Source: Flavobacterium ajazii
GTDB lineage: Bacteria; Bacteroidota; Bacteroidia; Flavobacteriales; Flavobacteriaceae
Assembly: GCF_010614725.1 (NCBI RefSeq)
Contig: NZ_JAAEHL010000001.1
Span: 124,001-188,000 of the forward strand
DNA length: 64,000 nt
Direction of reading: 5' to 3'
The notes beneath the pieces were generated by a model that worked only from the letters and a program-made list of their open reading frames with translations, made no database searches and was not told where the DNA came from. The stretch's first letter is position 1; each line of letters begins with the position of its first letter. This document shows positions 17,882-26,042 of the stretch, one piece after another. The translations under genes and the position numbers were made by a program.

Positions 17882-18451
17882 ATGTACGAAGAACTACGGC
17901 AAAATATTGAAAGAAAAATCTCCCTTACAGACGAAGAATGGGGGCTGATACTTGAGAAAACAGAATTCATTAAGTTAAAAAAGAATGAATTTTTGCAGAT
18001 TCAGGATTCTAATAATTCTTTAGAATGTTTTATCCTGAAAGGTGCTTTTAAAACCTACATTATAAATGAAAACGGAACAGAAAGTGTGGTTTTCTTTTCA
18101 TTTGAAAACGACTGGATGTGCGATCTCGAAAGCTTTTATTACCATAAATTGACCAAATACAATATTAAAGCGATTGAAGACAGTGATATATTGGTAATTA
18201 ATAAATCCAATAAAATGTTGTTGTTTAAGGAGGTTCCAAAACTGATTCAGTTTCATATTCTGATGGTGGAAAGGGCTAATATTGCAATACAGGAAAGGCT
18301 TTTAGATGTTTTAAACAAAACTTCAAAACAGCGATATATTGAGTTTGTAAAGAAATATCCTCAAAAGACCCAAAAAATAAACAATAAAAATTTGTCTTCT
18401 TATTTAGGGGTTACTCACGAGTTTTTATCAAAAATCAAAAAGAGTTTTTGA
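17882..18451 (+). CDS. Crp/Fnr-family transcriptional regulator
   Basis: The 189-residue protein has an N-terminal cyclic-nucleotide-binding-type beta barrel (about residues 10-115, with KNEFLQIQDSNNSLECFILKGAFKTY) and a C-terminal helix-turn-helix (about 160-189, INNKNLSSYLGVTHEFLSKIKK). There are no cysteine clusters for an Fe-S centre, and the phosphate-binding cassette of true cAMP sensors is not evident. This is the form common in Bacteroidota, with unknown ligands. Divergent placement and the intervening palindrome suggest it controls the pectate lyase gene. Confidence 0.88.
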   Translation: MYEELRQNIERKISLTDEEWGLILEKTEFIKLKKNEFLQIQDSNNSLECFILKGAFKTYIINENGTESVVFFSFENDWMCDLESFYYHKLTKYNIKAIEDSDILVINKSNKMLLFKEVPKLIQFHILMVERANIAIQERLLDVLNKTSKQRYIEFVKKYPQKTQKINNKNLSSYLGVTHEFLSKIKKSF

Positions 18452-18662
18452 TCTTAAACTCAAAGAACTAAATCTTTTTTAGTTTACTAATAAAATTAAT
18501 TCGCTTAAAATCAATGTTTTGTTTTGTTGTCTGAAAGTCTTTTTGGATGATAAGAATCTTTATATATGTGAAGTAAATTTTTTTTGTTAACATAAAACTA
18601 TCGTTTCATTGAATTGTTGAAATATTTTGTAAATTGCGCTATAAAATTATCATATTCGTAAA

Positions 18663-21600
18663 ATGGAACTACAAAAAGCATATATTCCTAAAAATAAAGT
18701 AAGAATTGTAACCGCTGCTTCGCTTTTTGACGGACATGATGCAGCCATTAATATAATGCGCCGTATTATTCAGTCAACCGGAGTCGAAGTTATTCATCTT
18801 GGACACGACAGAAGCGTTGAAGAAGTAGTAAATACTGCCATTCAGGAAGATGCTAATGCGATCGCAATGACATCGTACCAAGGCGGACACAATGAATACT
18901 TTAAATATATGTACGATCTGCTTCATGAAAAAGGAGCAGGGCACATTAAAATTTTCGGAGGCGGGGGAGGTGTAATTCTGCCAAGCGAGATCTCTGAATT
19001 GCATGAATATGGAATTACAAGAATTTATTCTCCGGATGACGGACGTTCGTTAGGACTTCAGGGAATGATTAATGATTTGGTTGAACGTGCCGATTTTTCT
19101 ATTGGAGATAAATTGAACGGAGAAATCGATTATATCGAAAGCAAAACACCAACTGCAATTGCACGTTTGATTTCTTCTGCAGAAAATTTCCCTGAAATTG
19201 CGAAATCAGCTTTTGACAAAATTCATGAAATTAATACGAATTCTAAAATTCCGGTTTTAGGAATTACAGGAACGGGCGGTGCCGGAAAATCATCTTTGGT
19301 TGATGAATTAGTGCGCCGTTTCTTAATTGATTTCCCGGAAAAAACAATCGGATTGATTTCTGTCGATCCTTCGAAAAGAAAAACAGGAGGAGCACTTTTA
19401 GGAGACAGAATCCGAATGAATGCGATTAATAATCCTCGTGTTTATATGCGTTCACTGGCGACGCGTCAGTCGAATTTGGCTTTGTCTAAATATGTAGCCG
19501 AAGCGATTCAGGTTTTGAAAGCTGCAAAATACGATTTGATTATTCTGGAAACTTCCGGAATCGGTCAGTCTGATACGGAGATTATGGATCATTCGGATGT
19601 TTCTTTATATGTAATGACGCCAGAATTTGGTGCAGCAACACAATTGGAAAAAATCGACATGCTTGATTTTGCCGATTTAGTAGCCCTGAACAAATTTGAT
19701 AAACGTGGTGCGCTTGATGCATTGCGTGATGTAAAAAAACAATACCAGCGCAACCATAATCTGTGGGATAAAAATCCGGACGAAATGCCGGTTTTCGGAA
19801 CAATTGCTTCGCAGTTTAACGATCCGGGAATGAACACGCTTTATAAAGCGATTATGGATAAAGTGGTAGAGAAAACCGATTCAGATTTGAAATCGACTTT
19901 TGAAATCACTAAAGAAATGAGCGAGAAAATATTCGTGATTCCGTCGGGAAGAACACGTTATTTATCTGAAATCGCTGAGAATAACAGAAGTTATGATGAA
20001 ACGGCAACTGCACAGCAAAAAGTAGCTCAGAAATTATACGGAATTTTTAAAACCATAGAATCAGTTTCAGGAAAAGTTCCTCAAATTAGAAAAGCAGGAA
20101 TTGATGATTCGACTGTTTTACCAGGCGGAATTGCAGAACACGACGAAAACAGAATCTTTTTAAATCTTTTACTGAATCAATTCGATAAAGTAAAAATGGA
20201 TTTAGATCCGTACAATTGGGAAATTATCCTGAATTGGGCTGATAAAGTTGCGAAATACAAAAATCCGGTTTACTCATTTAAAGTTCGTGATAAAGAAATC
20301 AAAATCGCGACACATTCTGAAAGTTTATCGCATTTACAAATTCCGAAAATTGCTTTGCCTAAATATGAAGGCTGGGGTGATATCCTGCGTTGGAATTTAC
20401 AGGAAAATATTCCTGGAGAATTTCCGTTTGCTTCGGGATTATATCCGTTTAAACGTGAAGGCGAAGATCCGTCAAGGATGTTTGCAGGCGAGGGCGGACC
20501 GGAAAGAACCAACAAGCGTTTTCATTACGTAAGTGCGGGAATGCCGGCAAAACGCCTTTCGACCGCTTTTGATAGTGTGACTTTATACGGAAACGATCCA
20601 GATTTACGTCCGGATATTTACGGGAAAATTGGAAATGCGGGAGTTTCTATCTGCTGTTTAGACGATGCTAAAAAACTATATTCAGGTTTCGATTTGGTTC
20701 ATGCATTGACTTCAGTAAGTATGACGATTAACGGGCCTGCGCCAATGCTTTTAGGTTTCTTTATGAATGCGGCAATCGATCAGCAATGTGAATTGTACAT
20801 TAAAGCCAATGATTTAGAAAAAGAAGTTGAAGCTAAAATCAACAAAATATATAAAGACAAAGGAATAGAAAGACCGAAATACCAAGGCGAACTTCCAGCT
20901 GAAAACAACGGTTTAGGATTAATGCTTTTGGGCGTTACGGGAGATCAGGTTTTGCCTTTGGAAGTTTATAATGAAATTAAAACCAAAACTTTATCGCAAG
21001 TTAGAGGAACAGTTCAGGCTGATATTTTAAAAGAAGATCAGGCGCAGAATACTTGTATTTTCTCAACAGAATTTGCGTTGCGATTAATGGGAGACGTTCA
21101 GGAATATTTTATCAATAAAAACGTTCGTAATTTCTATTCGGTTTCGATTTCCGGATATCATATTGCCGAGGCGGGAGCAAACCCAATTACGCAATTGGCG
21201 TTTACGCTTTCAAATGGTTTCACTTACGTTGAATATTATTTGAGCCGTGGAATGAACATCAACGATTTTGGACCAAATTTATCGTTCTTCTTCTCAAATG
21301 GAGTAGATCCGGAATATTCAGTAATTGGTCGTGTGGCGCGTAAAATTTGGGCAAAAGCCATGAAAAATAAATACGGAGCCAACGAAAGAGCCCAAATGCT
21401 GAAATACCATATTCAGACTTCCGGGCGTTCTTTACACGCGCAGGAAATTGATTTCAACGATATCAGAACGACTTTGCAGGCTTTATACGCAATTTATGAC
21501 AACTGTAATTCATTGCACACAAACGCTTACGACGAAGCGATTACAACGCCAACAGAAGAATCTGTTCGTCGTGCCATGGCGGTTCAGCTGATTATCAATA

Positions 21601-22103
21601 AAGAATTAGGTTTAGCGAAAAACGAAAACCCAATTCAGGGTTCGTTCATCATCGAAGAATTAACCGATTTAGTAGAAGAAGCCGTTCTTCAAGAATTCGA
21701 CAGAATTACAGAAAGAGGCGGAGTTCTAGGCGCAATGGAAACAATGTACCAACGTTCTAAAATTCAGGAAGAAAGTTTGTATTACGAAACCTTAAAACAT
21801 AATGGCGATTTCCCAATTGTGGGTGTAAACACTTTCTTGAGTTCAAAAGGTTCGCCGACTGTAATTCCGGCAGAGGTTATTCGTGCCACAGAAGAAGAAA
21901 AACAATACCAGATTACGATGCTGGATAATCTGCATAATTTCCACGAAGCAAAAGTAAACGAGCATTTAAATGCTTTGCAGCAAGCGGCTATTAAAAACGA
22001 AAACTTATTCGATTATTTAATGGAAGCTACAAAGGTTTGTTCGCTCGGACAGATTACTTCGGCTTTGTTTGAAGTGGGTGGGCAGTATAGGAGAAATATG
22101 TAG
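18663..22103 (+). CDS. icmF: Fused isobutyryl-CoA mutase IcmF (B12-binding, G-protein chaperone and mutase in one chain)
   Basis: The 1146-residue protein joins three parts normally encoded separately. The N-terminal B12-binding domain (about 1-140) has the cobalt-ligand motif DGHDAAI with His25. A MeaB-type GTPase (about 195-420) has the P-loop GTGGAGKS at 203-210. The C-terminal mutase barrel includes [21 protein letters not shown] and [16 protein letters not shown]. This order is the IcmF type, which interconverts isobutyryl-CoA and n-butyryl-CoA (some also act on pivalyl-CoA). It lacks the YATMYAG-type substrate segment of methylmalonyl-CoA mutase, although databases often label it so. 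The attached GTPase guards cofactor loading. Confidence 0.93.
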   Translation: MELQKAYIPKNKVRIVTAASLFDGHDAAINIMRRIIQSTGVEVIHLGHDRSVEEVVNTAIQEDANAIAMTSYQGGHNEYFKYMYDLLHEKGAGHIKIFGGGGGVILPSEISELHEYGITRIYSPDDGRSLGLQGMINDLVERADFSIGDKLNGEIDYIESKTPTAIARLISSAENFPEIAKSAFDKIHEINTNSKIPVLGITGTGGAGKSSLVDELVRRFLIDFPEKTIGLISVDPSKRKTGGALLGDRIRMNAINNPRVYMRSLATRQSNLALSKYVAEAIQVLKAAKYDLIILETSGIGQSDTEIMDHSDVSLYVMTPEFGAATQLEKIDMLDFADLVALNKFDKRGALDALRDVKKQYQRNHNLWDKNPDEMPVFGTIASQFNDPGMNTLYKAIMDKVVEKTDSDLKSTFEITKEMSEKIFVIPSGRTRYLSEIAENNRSYDETATAQQKVAQKLYGIFKTIESVSGKVPQIRKAGIDDSTVLPGGIAEHDENRIFLNLLLNQFDKVKMDLDPYNWEIILNWADKVAKYKNPVYSFKVRDKEIKIATHSESLSHLQIPKIALPKYEGWGDILRWNLQENIPGEFPFASGLYPFKREGEDPSRMFAGEGGPERTNKRFHYVSAGMPAKRLSTAFDSVTLYGNDPDLRPDIYGKIGNAGVSICCLDDAKKLYSGFDLVHALTSVSMTINGPAPMLLGFFMNAAIDQQCELYIKANDLEKEVEAKINKIYKDKGIERPKYQGELPAENNGLGLMLLGVTGDQVLPLEVYNEIKTKTLSQVRGTVQADILKEDQAQNTCIFSTEFALRLMGDVQEYFINKNVRNFYSVSISGYHIAEAGANPITQLAFTLSNGFTYVEYYLSRGMNINDFGPNLSFFFSNGVDPEYSVIGRVARKIWAKAMKNKYGANERAQMLKYHIQTSGRSLHAQEIDFNDIRTTLQALYAIYDNCNSLHTNAYDEAITTPTEESVRRAMAVQLIINKELGLAKNENPIQGSFIIEELTDLVEEAVLQEFDRITERGGVLGAMETMYQRSKIQEESLYYETLKHNGDFPIVGVNTFLSSKGSPTVIPAEVIRATEEEKQYQITMLDNLHNFHEAKVNEHLNALQQAAIKNENLFDYLMEATKVCSLGQITSALFEVGGQYRRNM

Positions 22104-22132
22104 AATTTTTATTGTTTAATTTACCCCTGATT

Positions 22133-22158
22133 AAAAATGGCTCATCGCTGAGCCATTT
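22133..22158 (-). terminator. Terminator of the tRNA-like gene
   Basis: A 10-bp stem AAATGGCTCA/TGAGCCATTT (22135-22144 and 22149-22158) with the loop TCGC. T residues follow on the minus strand, 3 nt beyond the tRNA 3' end. Confidence 0.85.
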
Positions 22159-22160
22159 AG

Positions 22161-22246
22161 CGGGAGGTACGGGGCTCGAACCCGTATAGGTGTTATCCTA
22201 ACACTGTTTATCAGACAGGTGCCTTAACCATTCAGTCCAACCTCAG
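22161..22246 (-). tRNA. tRNA-like gene, class II (long variable arm), nominal anticodon GAT
   Basis: Read on the minus strand, the 86 nt fold as a tRNA. The T arm is canonical (ACGGG, TTCGAGC, CCCGT), the D arm contains AATGGTTAAGGC, and the anticodon loop CTGATAA gives anticodon GAT. The variable arm can pair GTTA with TAAC, and the discriminator is G. The long arm, D arm and G73 are serine-tRNA features, whereas GAT is an isoleucine anticodon. Several pairs are broken: acceptor 1-72 and 2-71, D-stem 11-24 and anticodon stem 27-43. CCA is not encoded. A perfect promoter upstream and a terminator right behind show that it is a transcription unit. It may be a divergent, specialised or decaying tRNA. 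Confidence 0.7.
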
Positions 22247-22288
22247 AAAAGCAACATGTTACTTTCTTGAGCTTAACTTTTGATGTTA

Positions 22289-22319
22289 CAAAGGTACTCT
22301 TAATATAATAGGTTGTCAA
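22289..22319 (-). promoter_or_regulatory. Promoter of the tRNA-like gene
   Basis: On the minus strand TTG (22319-22317), a 20-bp spacer and TACCTTTG (22296-22289) match the consensus fully. The start would fall about 35 nt before the tRNA 5' end. Confidence 0.75.
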
Positions 22320-22485
22320 TCCATTTTAATAGAAAGAATTTATAATGAAATAATCTAATTTAATAAATGATTATAAATAGAACAAACTGATTTATAATGT
22401 TTTAATGGGAAATTGATATTAGATACAACAGATGTTTTATTGAGATTTTATTTTTGTTACTGTAATAATTTTAAGTATTAATTAC

Positions 22486-22516
22486 TTATTTTGGTATGTT
22501 TGTTATACCAAAATAA
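22486..22516. promoter_or_regulatory. Inverted repeat framing a -7 element
   Basis: A perfect 12-bp inverted repeat (TTATTTTGGTAT and ATACCAAAATAA) has a 7-nt loop. A consensus -7 element TATGTTTG (22495-22502) spans the end of the left arm and the loop. It lies about 115 bp upstream of the 22631 gene and could be an operator or a leader hairpin. The rest of 22320-22630 shows nothing else recognisable. Confidence 0.45.
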
Positions 22517-22630
22517 ATATCATTTTTTTTGCAATTAAAAACATTTGATTAAAGAGTAAAAGAAGATATTTCTGTTAGAGTTGAAATTGACAAGTGCTAA
22601 AATACATAGTAATTATTAAATAATTTAAAC

Positions 22631-23107
22631 ATGGCAAATTCATTAGAAGGAAAAAAACAATCTTGGGATGGAATGTTTTATAGTATTCAAAGAATTGATT
22701 TGTTAATAATTTCAATTTGTGGTGCCGGAATTTATGTTTGCTTGGAAACAATTAAATATATTGCTACTACTCATAATTTATGTGCCGAAACACTATATAT
22801 TAAAGTGTCAGCTGGTTCTTTTTTAGGAGGCATAATTCTTAATTTTGTATCTCAACAATATGGATATAAAGCTAATCTTCAAAGCTATTTGATGTATGAC
22901 TGTGAAATTGAAATTGAAGAAAAGAAAGCTTTATCAGAAACTGAAGATTTAATAGTTGCATTAGAAAAGTTAACCGATTGTCGAGATGATTATGATAGAA
23001 AATCAGAAAAGTTCTCAAACCTAACAACACGTTATAATAATATTAGTATGTTTCTTATGTTTGTAGGTTTGATTTGTACTTTTATATTTTTTCTAATTAC
23101 CTTTTAG
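22631..23107 (+). CDS. Hypothetical membrane protein with a coiled coil
   Basis: No family was recognised. The 158-residue protein has a probable transmembrane helix at about 23-45 (IDLLIISICGAGIYVCLETIKYI), a second hydrophobic stretch near 58-76, and a third at the very C-terminus (about 138-157, MFLMFVGLICTFIFFLITF). The stretch between the second and third is charged and likely coiled-coil (EIEIEEKKALSETEDL and following). Its 3' end overlaps by 11 bp the stop end of a small convergent proline-rich ORF. The AT-rich surroundings and lack of conserved neighbours suggest an accessory gene. Confidence 0.7.
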   Translation: MANSLEGKKQSWDGMFYSIQRIDLLIISICGAGIYVCLETIKYIATTHNLCAETLYIKVSAGSFLGGIILNFVSQQYGYKANLQSYLMYDCEIEIEEKKALSETEDLIVALEKLTDCRDDYDRKSEKFSNLTTRYNNISMFLMFVGLICTFIFFLITF

Positions 23108-23213
23108 GGGGTCTTGGAATTCCTTTTTGCTCTAAGCCTCTATCTGGAGAAGTAGTTGGTCTTTCAGGTGGTTTTTGGGTGGGTTGTGGTCTTGGTGTTT
23201 CTTTGTCTGACAT
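23097..23213 (-). CDS. Small proline-rich protein, 38 residues
   Basis: This short ORF starts with ATG at 23213 and ends with TAA. The product begins MSDKETPRPQPTQKPPERP and ends GIPRPPKR. It is about one quarter proline and has several arginines and lysines. Such biased composition is not expected from random AT-rich sequence, which argues for a real gene. It converges on the 22631 membrane protein and overlaps its last codons. No function is known; a flexible, disordered peptide is likely. No consensus promoter was found upstream. Confidence 0.5.
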   Translation of the reverse strand: MSDKETPRPQPTQKPPERPTTSPDRGLEQKGIPRPPKR

Positions 23214-23650
23214 ATTAAAATTTATTAGATTTGATTTTGAAATATAAACATACAGTTTTTTTTATTCACTTCAAATATCAAATAAACAAATATCTATAAT
23301 TTATAAAAATAGAAATTTTAATTGCGGAGAGATACATCGGAGCAACGGAATAAATTCATGTTTCAATTGGTTGATTAATCCTAATACTTTTAATTTCTTT
23401 ATTGCTGTATTGCTACGCTTGTGTCTAATGTCATTAAGTTCAGGATTAAAAGATAAAATGATAGCTTATTTTTGATTATTGATATAAAACCTCCTAAAAT
23501 CAACAATCTAATATTTAGCCAAACCAAATCTGAAATCAAAAATCGTTAATCCTCAATCTAAAATCTCTTAACTTAATGACATTGCGCTCGCGCCAGCATA
23601 AAGATTCCTTCTCTTTGGGAATGACAATATTGAGGTTGCTTTTAAAAAAC
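23214..23650. other. Non-coding stretch with a dispersed inverted repeat
   Basis: No gene is visible. The 14-nt sequence AATGTCATTAAGTT (23427-23440) recurs in inverted orientation at 23570-23583, and the latter is followed by a GC-rich patch (23584-23610) resembling intergenic repeats I recall from flavobacteria. Confidence 0.4.
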
Positions 23651-23974
23651 TCAATCATAACCACCAACAACCTCCCCAAAATCACTCAAAACCTCCATTT
23701 CTTCCAAAGGCAACAGCTGAAGTACAGTTTCTAAAATAAGTCCCACATTAATAGGTTCATTGTTTTTATCAGCAATTTTAGGTATTTCCGGATCCAGCGC
23801 CAAAATGCACAATTTAAGCAGATCAGTAATTAAGCCTCCGAGTTCGACATAATTAGAAAGCTTAATTTGAGCAATGTACGCTTTTGAATTGTCAGGAGCC
23901 GGTTTTAATGTTTGAAAAGACCGGGCAGCTAATTTTTTGAGAATTTCTAAATTTCTAATTTCAGTGGTTTCCAT
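23651..23974 (-). CDS. Hypothetical protein, 107 residues
   Basis: No family was recognised. The protein is mainly helical by composition, soluble and acidic, with an amphipathic N-terminus (NLEILKKLAARSFQTL), a leucine-rich middle (LGGLITDLLKLCILAL) and an acidic end. There is no signal peptide or membrane segment. It is divergent from the XRE regulator gene at 24280, with a roughly 300-bp gap containing inverted repeats, so the regulator might control it. That link is inferred from position only. Confidence 0.65.
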   Translation of the reverse strand: METTEIRNLEILKKLAARSFQTLKPAPDNSKAYIAQIKLSNYVELGGLITDLLKLCILALDPEIPKIADKNNEPINVGLILETVLQLLPLEEMEVLSDFGEVVGGYD

Positions 23975-24025
23975 TTCGTTGGTTTTTGAGTGTGAATCGT
24001 TTTAGAATTTGACTTTTAGAATTTA

Positions 24026-24069
24026 TTATACCAATTTGATTTGTATTTTAGTCCAAAATATTCTGGTAT
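24026..24069. repeat. Inverted repeat TTATACCA/TGGTATAA
   Basis: The 8-bp arms at 24026-24033 and 24062-24069 lie 28 bp apart in the intergenic region upstream of the 107-residue protein gene. They are possible operator half-sites. Confidence 0.35.
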
Positions 24070-24207
24070 AATGCCGATGTGATATGAAAATGGTACAATG
24101 AAATTGGACTATAATTGAATATGCAATCGGTATTATTATCAGAAAAAATGTATTTTTGTTTCACACCGCAAGAAAGAAATAGATTACACGGTATCAAATC
24201 ATTTTTT

Positions 24208-24222
24208 GCCGTATGATACGGC
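24208..24222. promoter_or_regulatory. Palindrome upstream of the XRE regulator (operator candidate)
   Basis: GCCGTATGATACGGC has perfect 7-bp arms around one central base and lies 26 bp upstream of the -33 element of the XRE gene. A related half-site, ACGGTATC, occurs at 24188-24195. Confidence 0.45.
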
Positions 24223-24247
24223 GCTAAATATGTTTTTTACATATTTC

Positions 24248-24275
24248 TTGTTAATGAACTTAATTATTATCTTTG
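24248..24275 (+). promoter_or_regulatory. Promoter of the XRE regulator, probably leaderless
   Basis: TTG (24248-24250), a 17-bp spacer and TATCTTTG (24268-24275) form a good promoter. The ATG begins only 4 nt after the -7 element, so transcription probably starts at or next to the start codon. Confidence 0.65.
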
Positions 24276-24279
24276 AATT

Positions 24280-24687
24280 ATGAGCACACTTACAAAACCA
24301 AATCATATAGGACGAAAAATAAGCCGCATTCGTGAACTTCGTGACATGAAACAGGAAGCATTGGCACAAGCTTTAGGAACAAACCAGCAAGCAGTTTCGG
24401 CTTTAGAAAACAGTGAAACGATAGATGAGCAAAAGCTTATCGAAGTGGCAAAAGCACTTGGTGTGACGGTTGAAGCCATTAAGAATTTTTCTGAAGAAGG
24501 CGTGATCAATTATTTTAATACCTTCAATGAAAGTCCTAACAACTATTTTGGACTTAGTAATTGCACTTTCAATCCATTAGATAAATTAATGGAAACTGTA
24601 GAAGAAAATAAAAACCTTTATGAGCGTTTGCTTCAGTCGGAAAAAGATAAAATCGAATATTTAGAAAAATTACTTAAAGGAAAATAA
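24280..24687 (+). CDS. XRE-family transcriptional regulator
   Basis: The 135-residue protein has an N-terminal HTH_XRE domain (about residues 10-66: IGRKISRIRELRDMKQEALAQALG, then TNQQAVSALENSETIDEQKL). A linker follows, then a C-terminal helical coiled-coil segment (about 100-135: LDKLMETVEENKNLYERLL) that probably mediates dimerisation. The architecture is common among Bacteroidota regulators near variable regions. The palindrome at 24208-24222 is a plausible autoregulatory site. Its targets are unknown. Confidence 0.88.
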   Translation: MSTLTKPNHIGRKISRIRELRDMKQEALAQALGTNQQAVSALENSETIDEQKLIEVAKALGVTVEAIKNFSEEGVINYFNTFNESPNNYFGLSNCTFNPLDKLMETVEENKNLYERLLQSEKDKIEYLEKLLKGK

Positions 24688-24706
24688 TAAGCACAATAGA
24701 AATATA

Positions 24707-24736
24707 AAAAGCAGCCTGATGAAGAGCTGCTTTTAT
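24707..24736. terminator. Bidirectional terminator
   Basis: Stem AAAAGCAGC/GCTGCTTTT (24707-24715 and 24726-24734) between the convergent XRE and TPR-protein genes. Confidence 0.8.
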
Positions 24737-24757
24737 TATTTTAGAAGAGTAGATGTA

Positions 24758-25144
24758 TTAAACCTTTTTCTTTATTATTCCTTTTATTTTCAGCTTTTCA
24801 AGAACAGCATCCGCCTTTTCATTTTCACAAATAAATCGTAACGATTCTGCATAACGATAATAATATTCAGGAGCTAAATCTAAAGTCAGTGAAAAAAGCT
24901 TGCTATACCATTCGGCAGCCTTTTCCAGTTTAAAATGTGAATAAGATGAATCTCCTAATTTTTGAAATAAGTCTACTGACTTGTAGCCTTTTGCAGCAAT
25001 TCTTTCGTATGTTTTCATTACATCTACATAAGCATATTTGTCGCTTACTTTGTCTGTAATAAATACTTTTTCATTTTGGGCTGAAGCACTAAATGAAAAA
25101 ATAGCCCATAATACTAAAATAAAAAGTCTTTTTTGCATACGCAT
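24758..25144 (-). CDS. Short exported TPR protein, truncated relative of OmpA/PD40 family
   Basis: The start at 25144 (MRMQKRLFILVLWAIFSFSA) or the ATG two codons later gives about 126-128 residues with a signal peptide ending SASAQ. An ATG at 25189 would place 15 extra residues before the signal peptide. The mature part (DKYAYVDVMKTYERIAAKGYKSVDLFQKLGDSSY) matches the N-terminal TPR region of the flavobacterial OmpA-like proteins that pair with PorP/SprF. The PD40 propeller and OmpA peptidoglycan-binding domain of that family are absent. The chain ends in GIIKKKV. It is either a decayed copy or a stand-alone adaptor. Confidence 0.7.
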   Translation of the reverse strand: MRMQKRLFILVLWAIFSFSASAQNEKVFITDKVSDKYAYVDVMKTYERIAAKGYKSVDLFQKLGDSSYSHFKLEKAAEWYSKLFSLTLDLAPEYYYRYAESLRFICENEKADAVLEKLKIKGIIKKKV

Positions 25145-25189
25145 AGGATTAAGAGAATAGCTTGGTGGTATTGTTTTTTGTTTTCGCAA

Positions 25190-25430
25190 ATATATCTAAA
25201 TCAGTTAAATAAGATATGTTTTGGTGATTTTTTTAGAAAATTTAACGATTTTAAGGGAGTTATCTAAAATTTTTCAGACATTTTAAGGCAGAAAAATATT
25301 CAATTCAGTTATATAGTATAATTTTATGGTTAACCCGTTGAGTGAAATTGATTAAAAAAAATGATTTGATTAATAAAAGTATAAAATTGGGAGTAAAACA
25401 TTATTTATAACTTAAGGAATTGGTGTCATC
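25190..25430. other. AT-rich intergenic stretch
   Basis: No ORF, promoter consensus or RNA was recognised here. The stretch leads into the REP-like hairpin at 25431. Confidence 0.4.
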
Positions 25431-25481
25431 CTGAGCGGAGTCGAAGGCTTTTGAATACGAAAGGGCTTCGACTCCGCTCAG
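25431..25481. repeat. REP-like hairpin element
   Basis: The arms CTGAGCGGAGTCGAAG (25431-25446) and CTTCGACTCCGCTCAG (25466-25481) pair perfectly over 16 bp around a 19-nt loop. The GC-rich arms are unlike the flanks. I recall the same hairpin as a dispersed repeat in other Bacteroidota; a genome search would show the copy number. Confidence 0.7.
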
Positions 25482-25539
25482 CCTGATACTTATTTTTAAT
25501 TTCATCCAACGGGTTATAGTTAATTAAACTGGCACTGTT

Positions 25540-25986
25540 ATGACTATTCAGGAGTATTACAATAAAATGAGCACTTTGATTATAGAGGGAAATATTCCCC
25601 AGTTTTTAGATAGTGTTAGTTTAGAAAATATTGTTTTAAAAATTATTGATGATGGAGACATAACTTGTTTTACTCCGGGAACTCTTTTTTATCAATCGGA
25701 TTCTAAATTTGCCCCAAATAATGAAATTATACAATGGTTTGCAGATCGTTCCGGTTTACTATTTTTATTTGAAAAAGAACCAGGAAATGTATGCTTTGCT
25801 AATAGCGATGAATTGCGGCCGGAATTCAGGCAAAGTTTTACAATAATAGATATGTTAGATTACATGTATGCTTTTGTACATTCTTCTTATTATAAAGAAT
25901 TTCAAAAAATAGTCATTCCGTCAGAGGCACATAGTTTTTGGAAACTTGTCGAAATTGGTTCCCGTTTGCGTAAAGATAATACATAA
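25540..25986 (+). CDS. Hypothetical protein resembling the C-terminal region of type ISP restriction enzymes
   Basis: The 148-residue protein has no signal peptide. Its last 60 residues (DMLDYMYAFVHSSYYKEFQ ... HSFWKLVEIGSRLRKDN) resemble the end of the target-recognition region of type ISP restriction-modification proteins, which typically reads DYIYAVLHSP.YR ... FW.LV.LG.ELR. The first 60 residues (EYYNKMSTLIIEGNIPQFL) match nothing I know. No methyltransferase or helicase part is nearby, and a REP-like hairpin lies immediately upstream. It may be a detached specificity fragment or an independent small protein of the same fold. Confidence 0.5.
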   Translation: MTIQEYYNKMSTLIIEGNIPQFLDSVSLENIVLKIIDDGDITCFTPGTLFYQSDSKFAPNNEIIQWFADRSGLLFLFEKEPGNVCFANSDELRPEFRQSFTIIDMLDYMYAFVHSSYYKEFQKIVIPSEAHSFWKLVEIGSRLRKDNT

Positions 25987-26011
25987 AAAAACAGTTCCTT
26001 GCGAAACTGTT
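25985..26011. terminator. Bidirectional terminator
   Basis: Stem AACAGTT/AACTGTT (25990-25996 and 26005-26011), with a T run on the minus strand serving the 26043 gene. It begins at the stop codon of the preceding plus-strand gene. Confidence 0.7.
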
Positions 26012-26042
26012 CTTTACATAGATAAATTGGGGGCAAATATTA

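Noticed and set aside
18663..22103. Methylmalonyl-CoA mutase assignment
   Set aside because: The fused G-protein domain and substrate-region sequence fit IcmF better.
22135..22158. Hairpin as terminator of icmF
   Set aside because: On the plus strand the stem is not followed by T residues. The T run is on the minus strand, directly after the tRNA-like gene.
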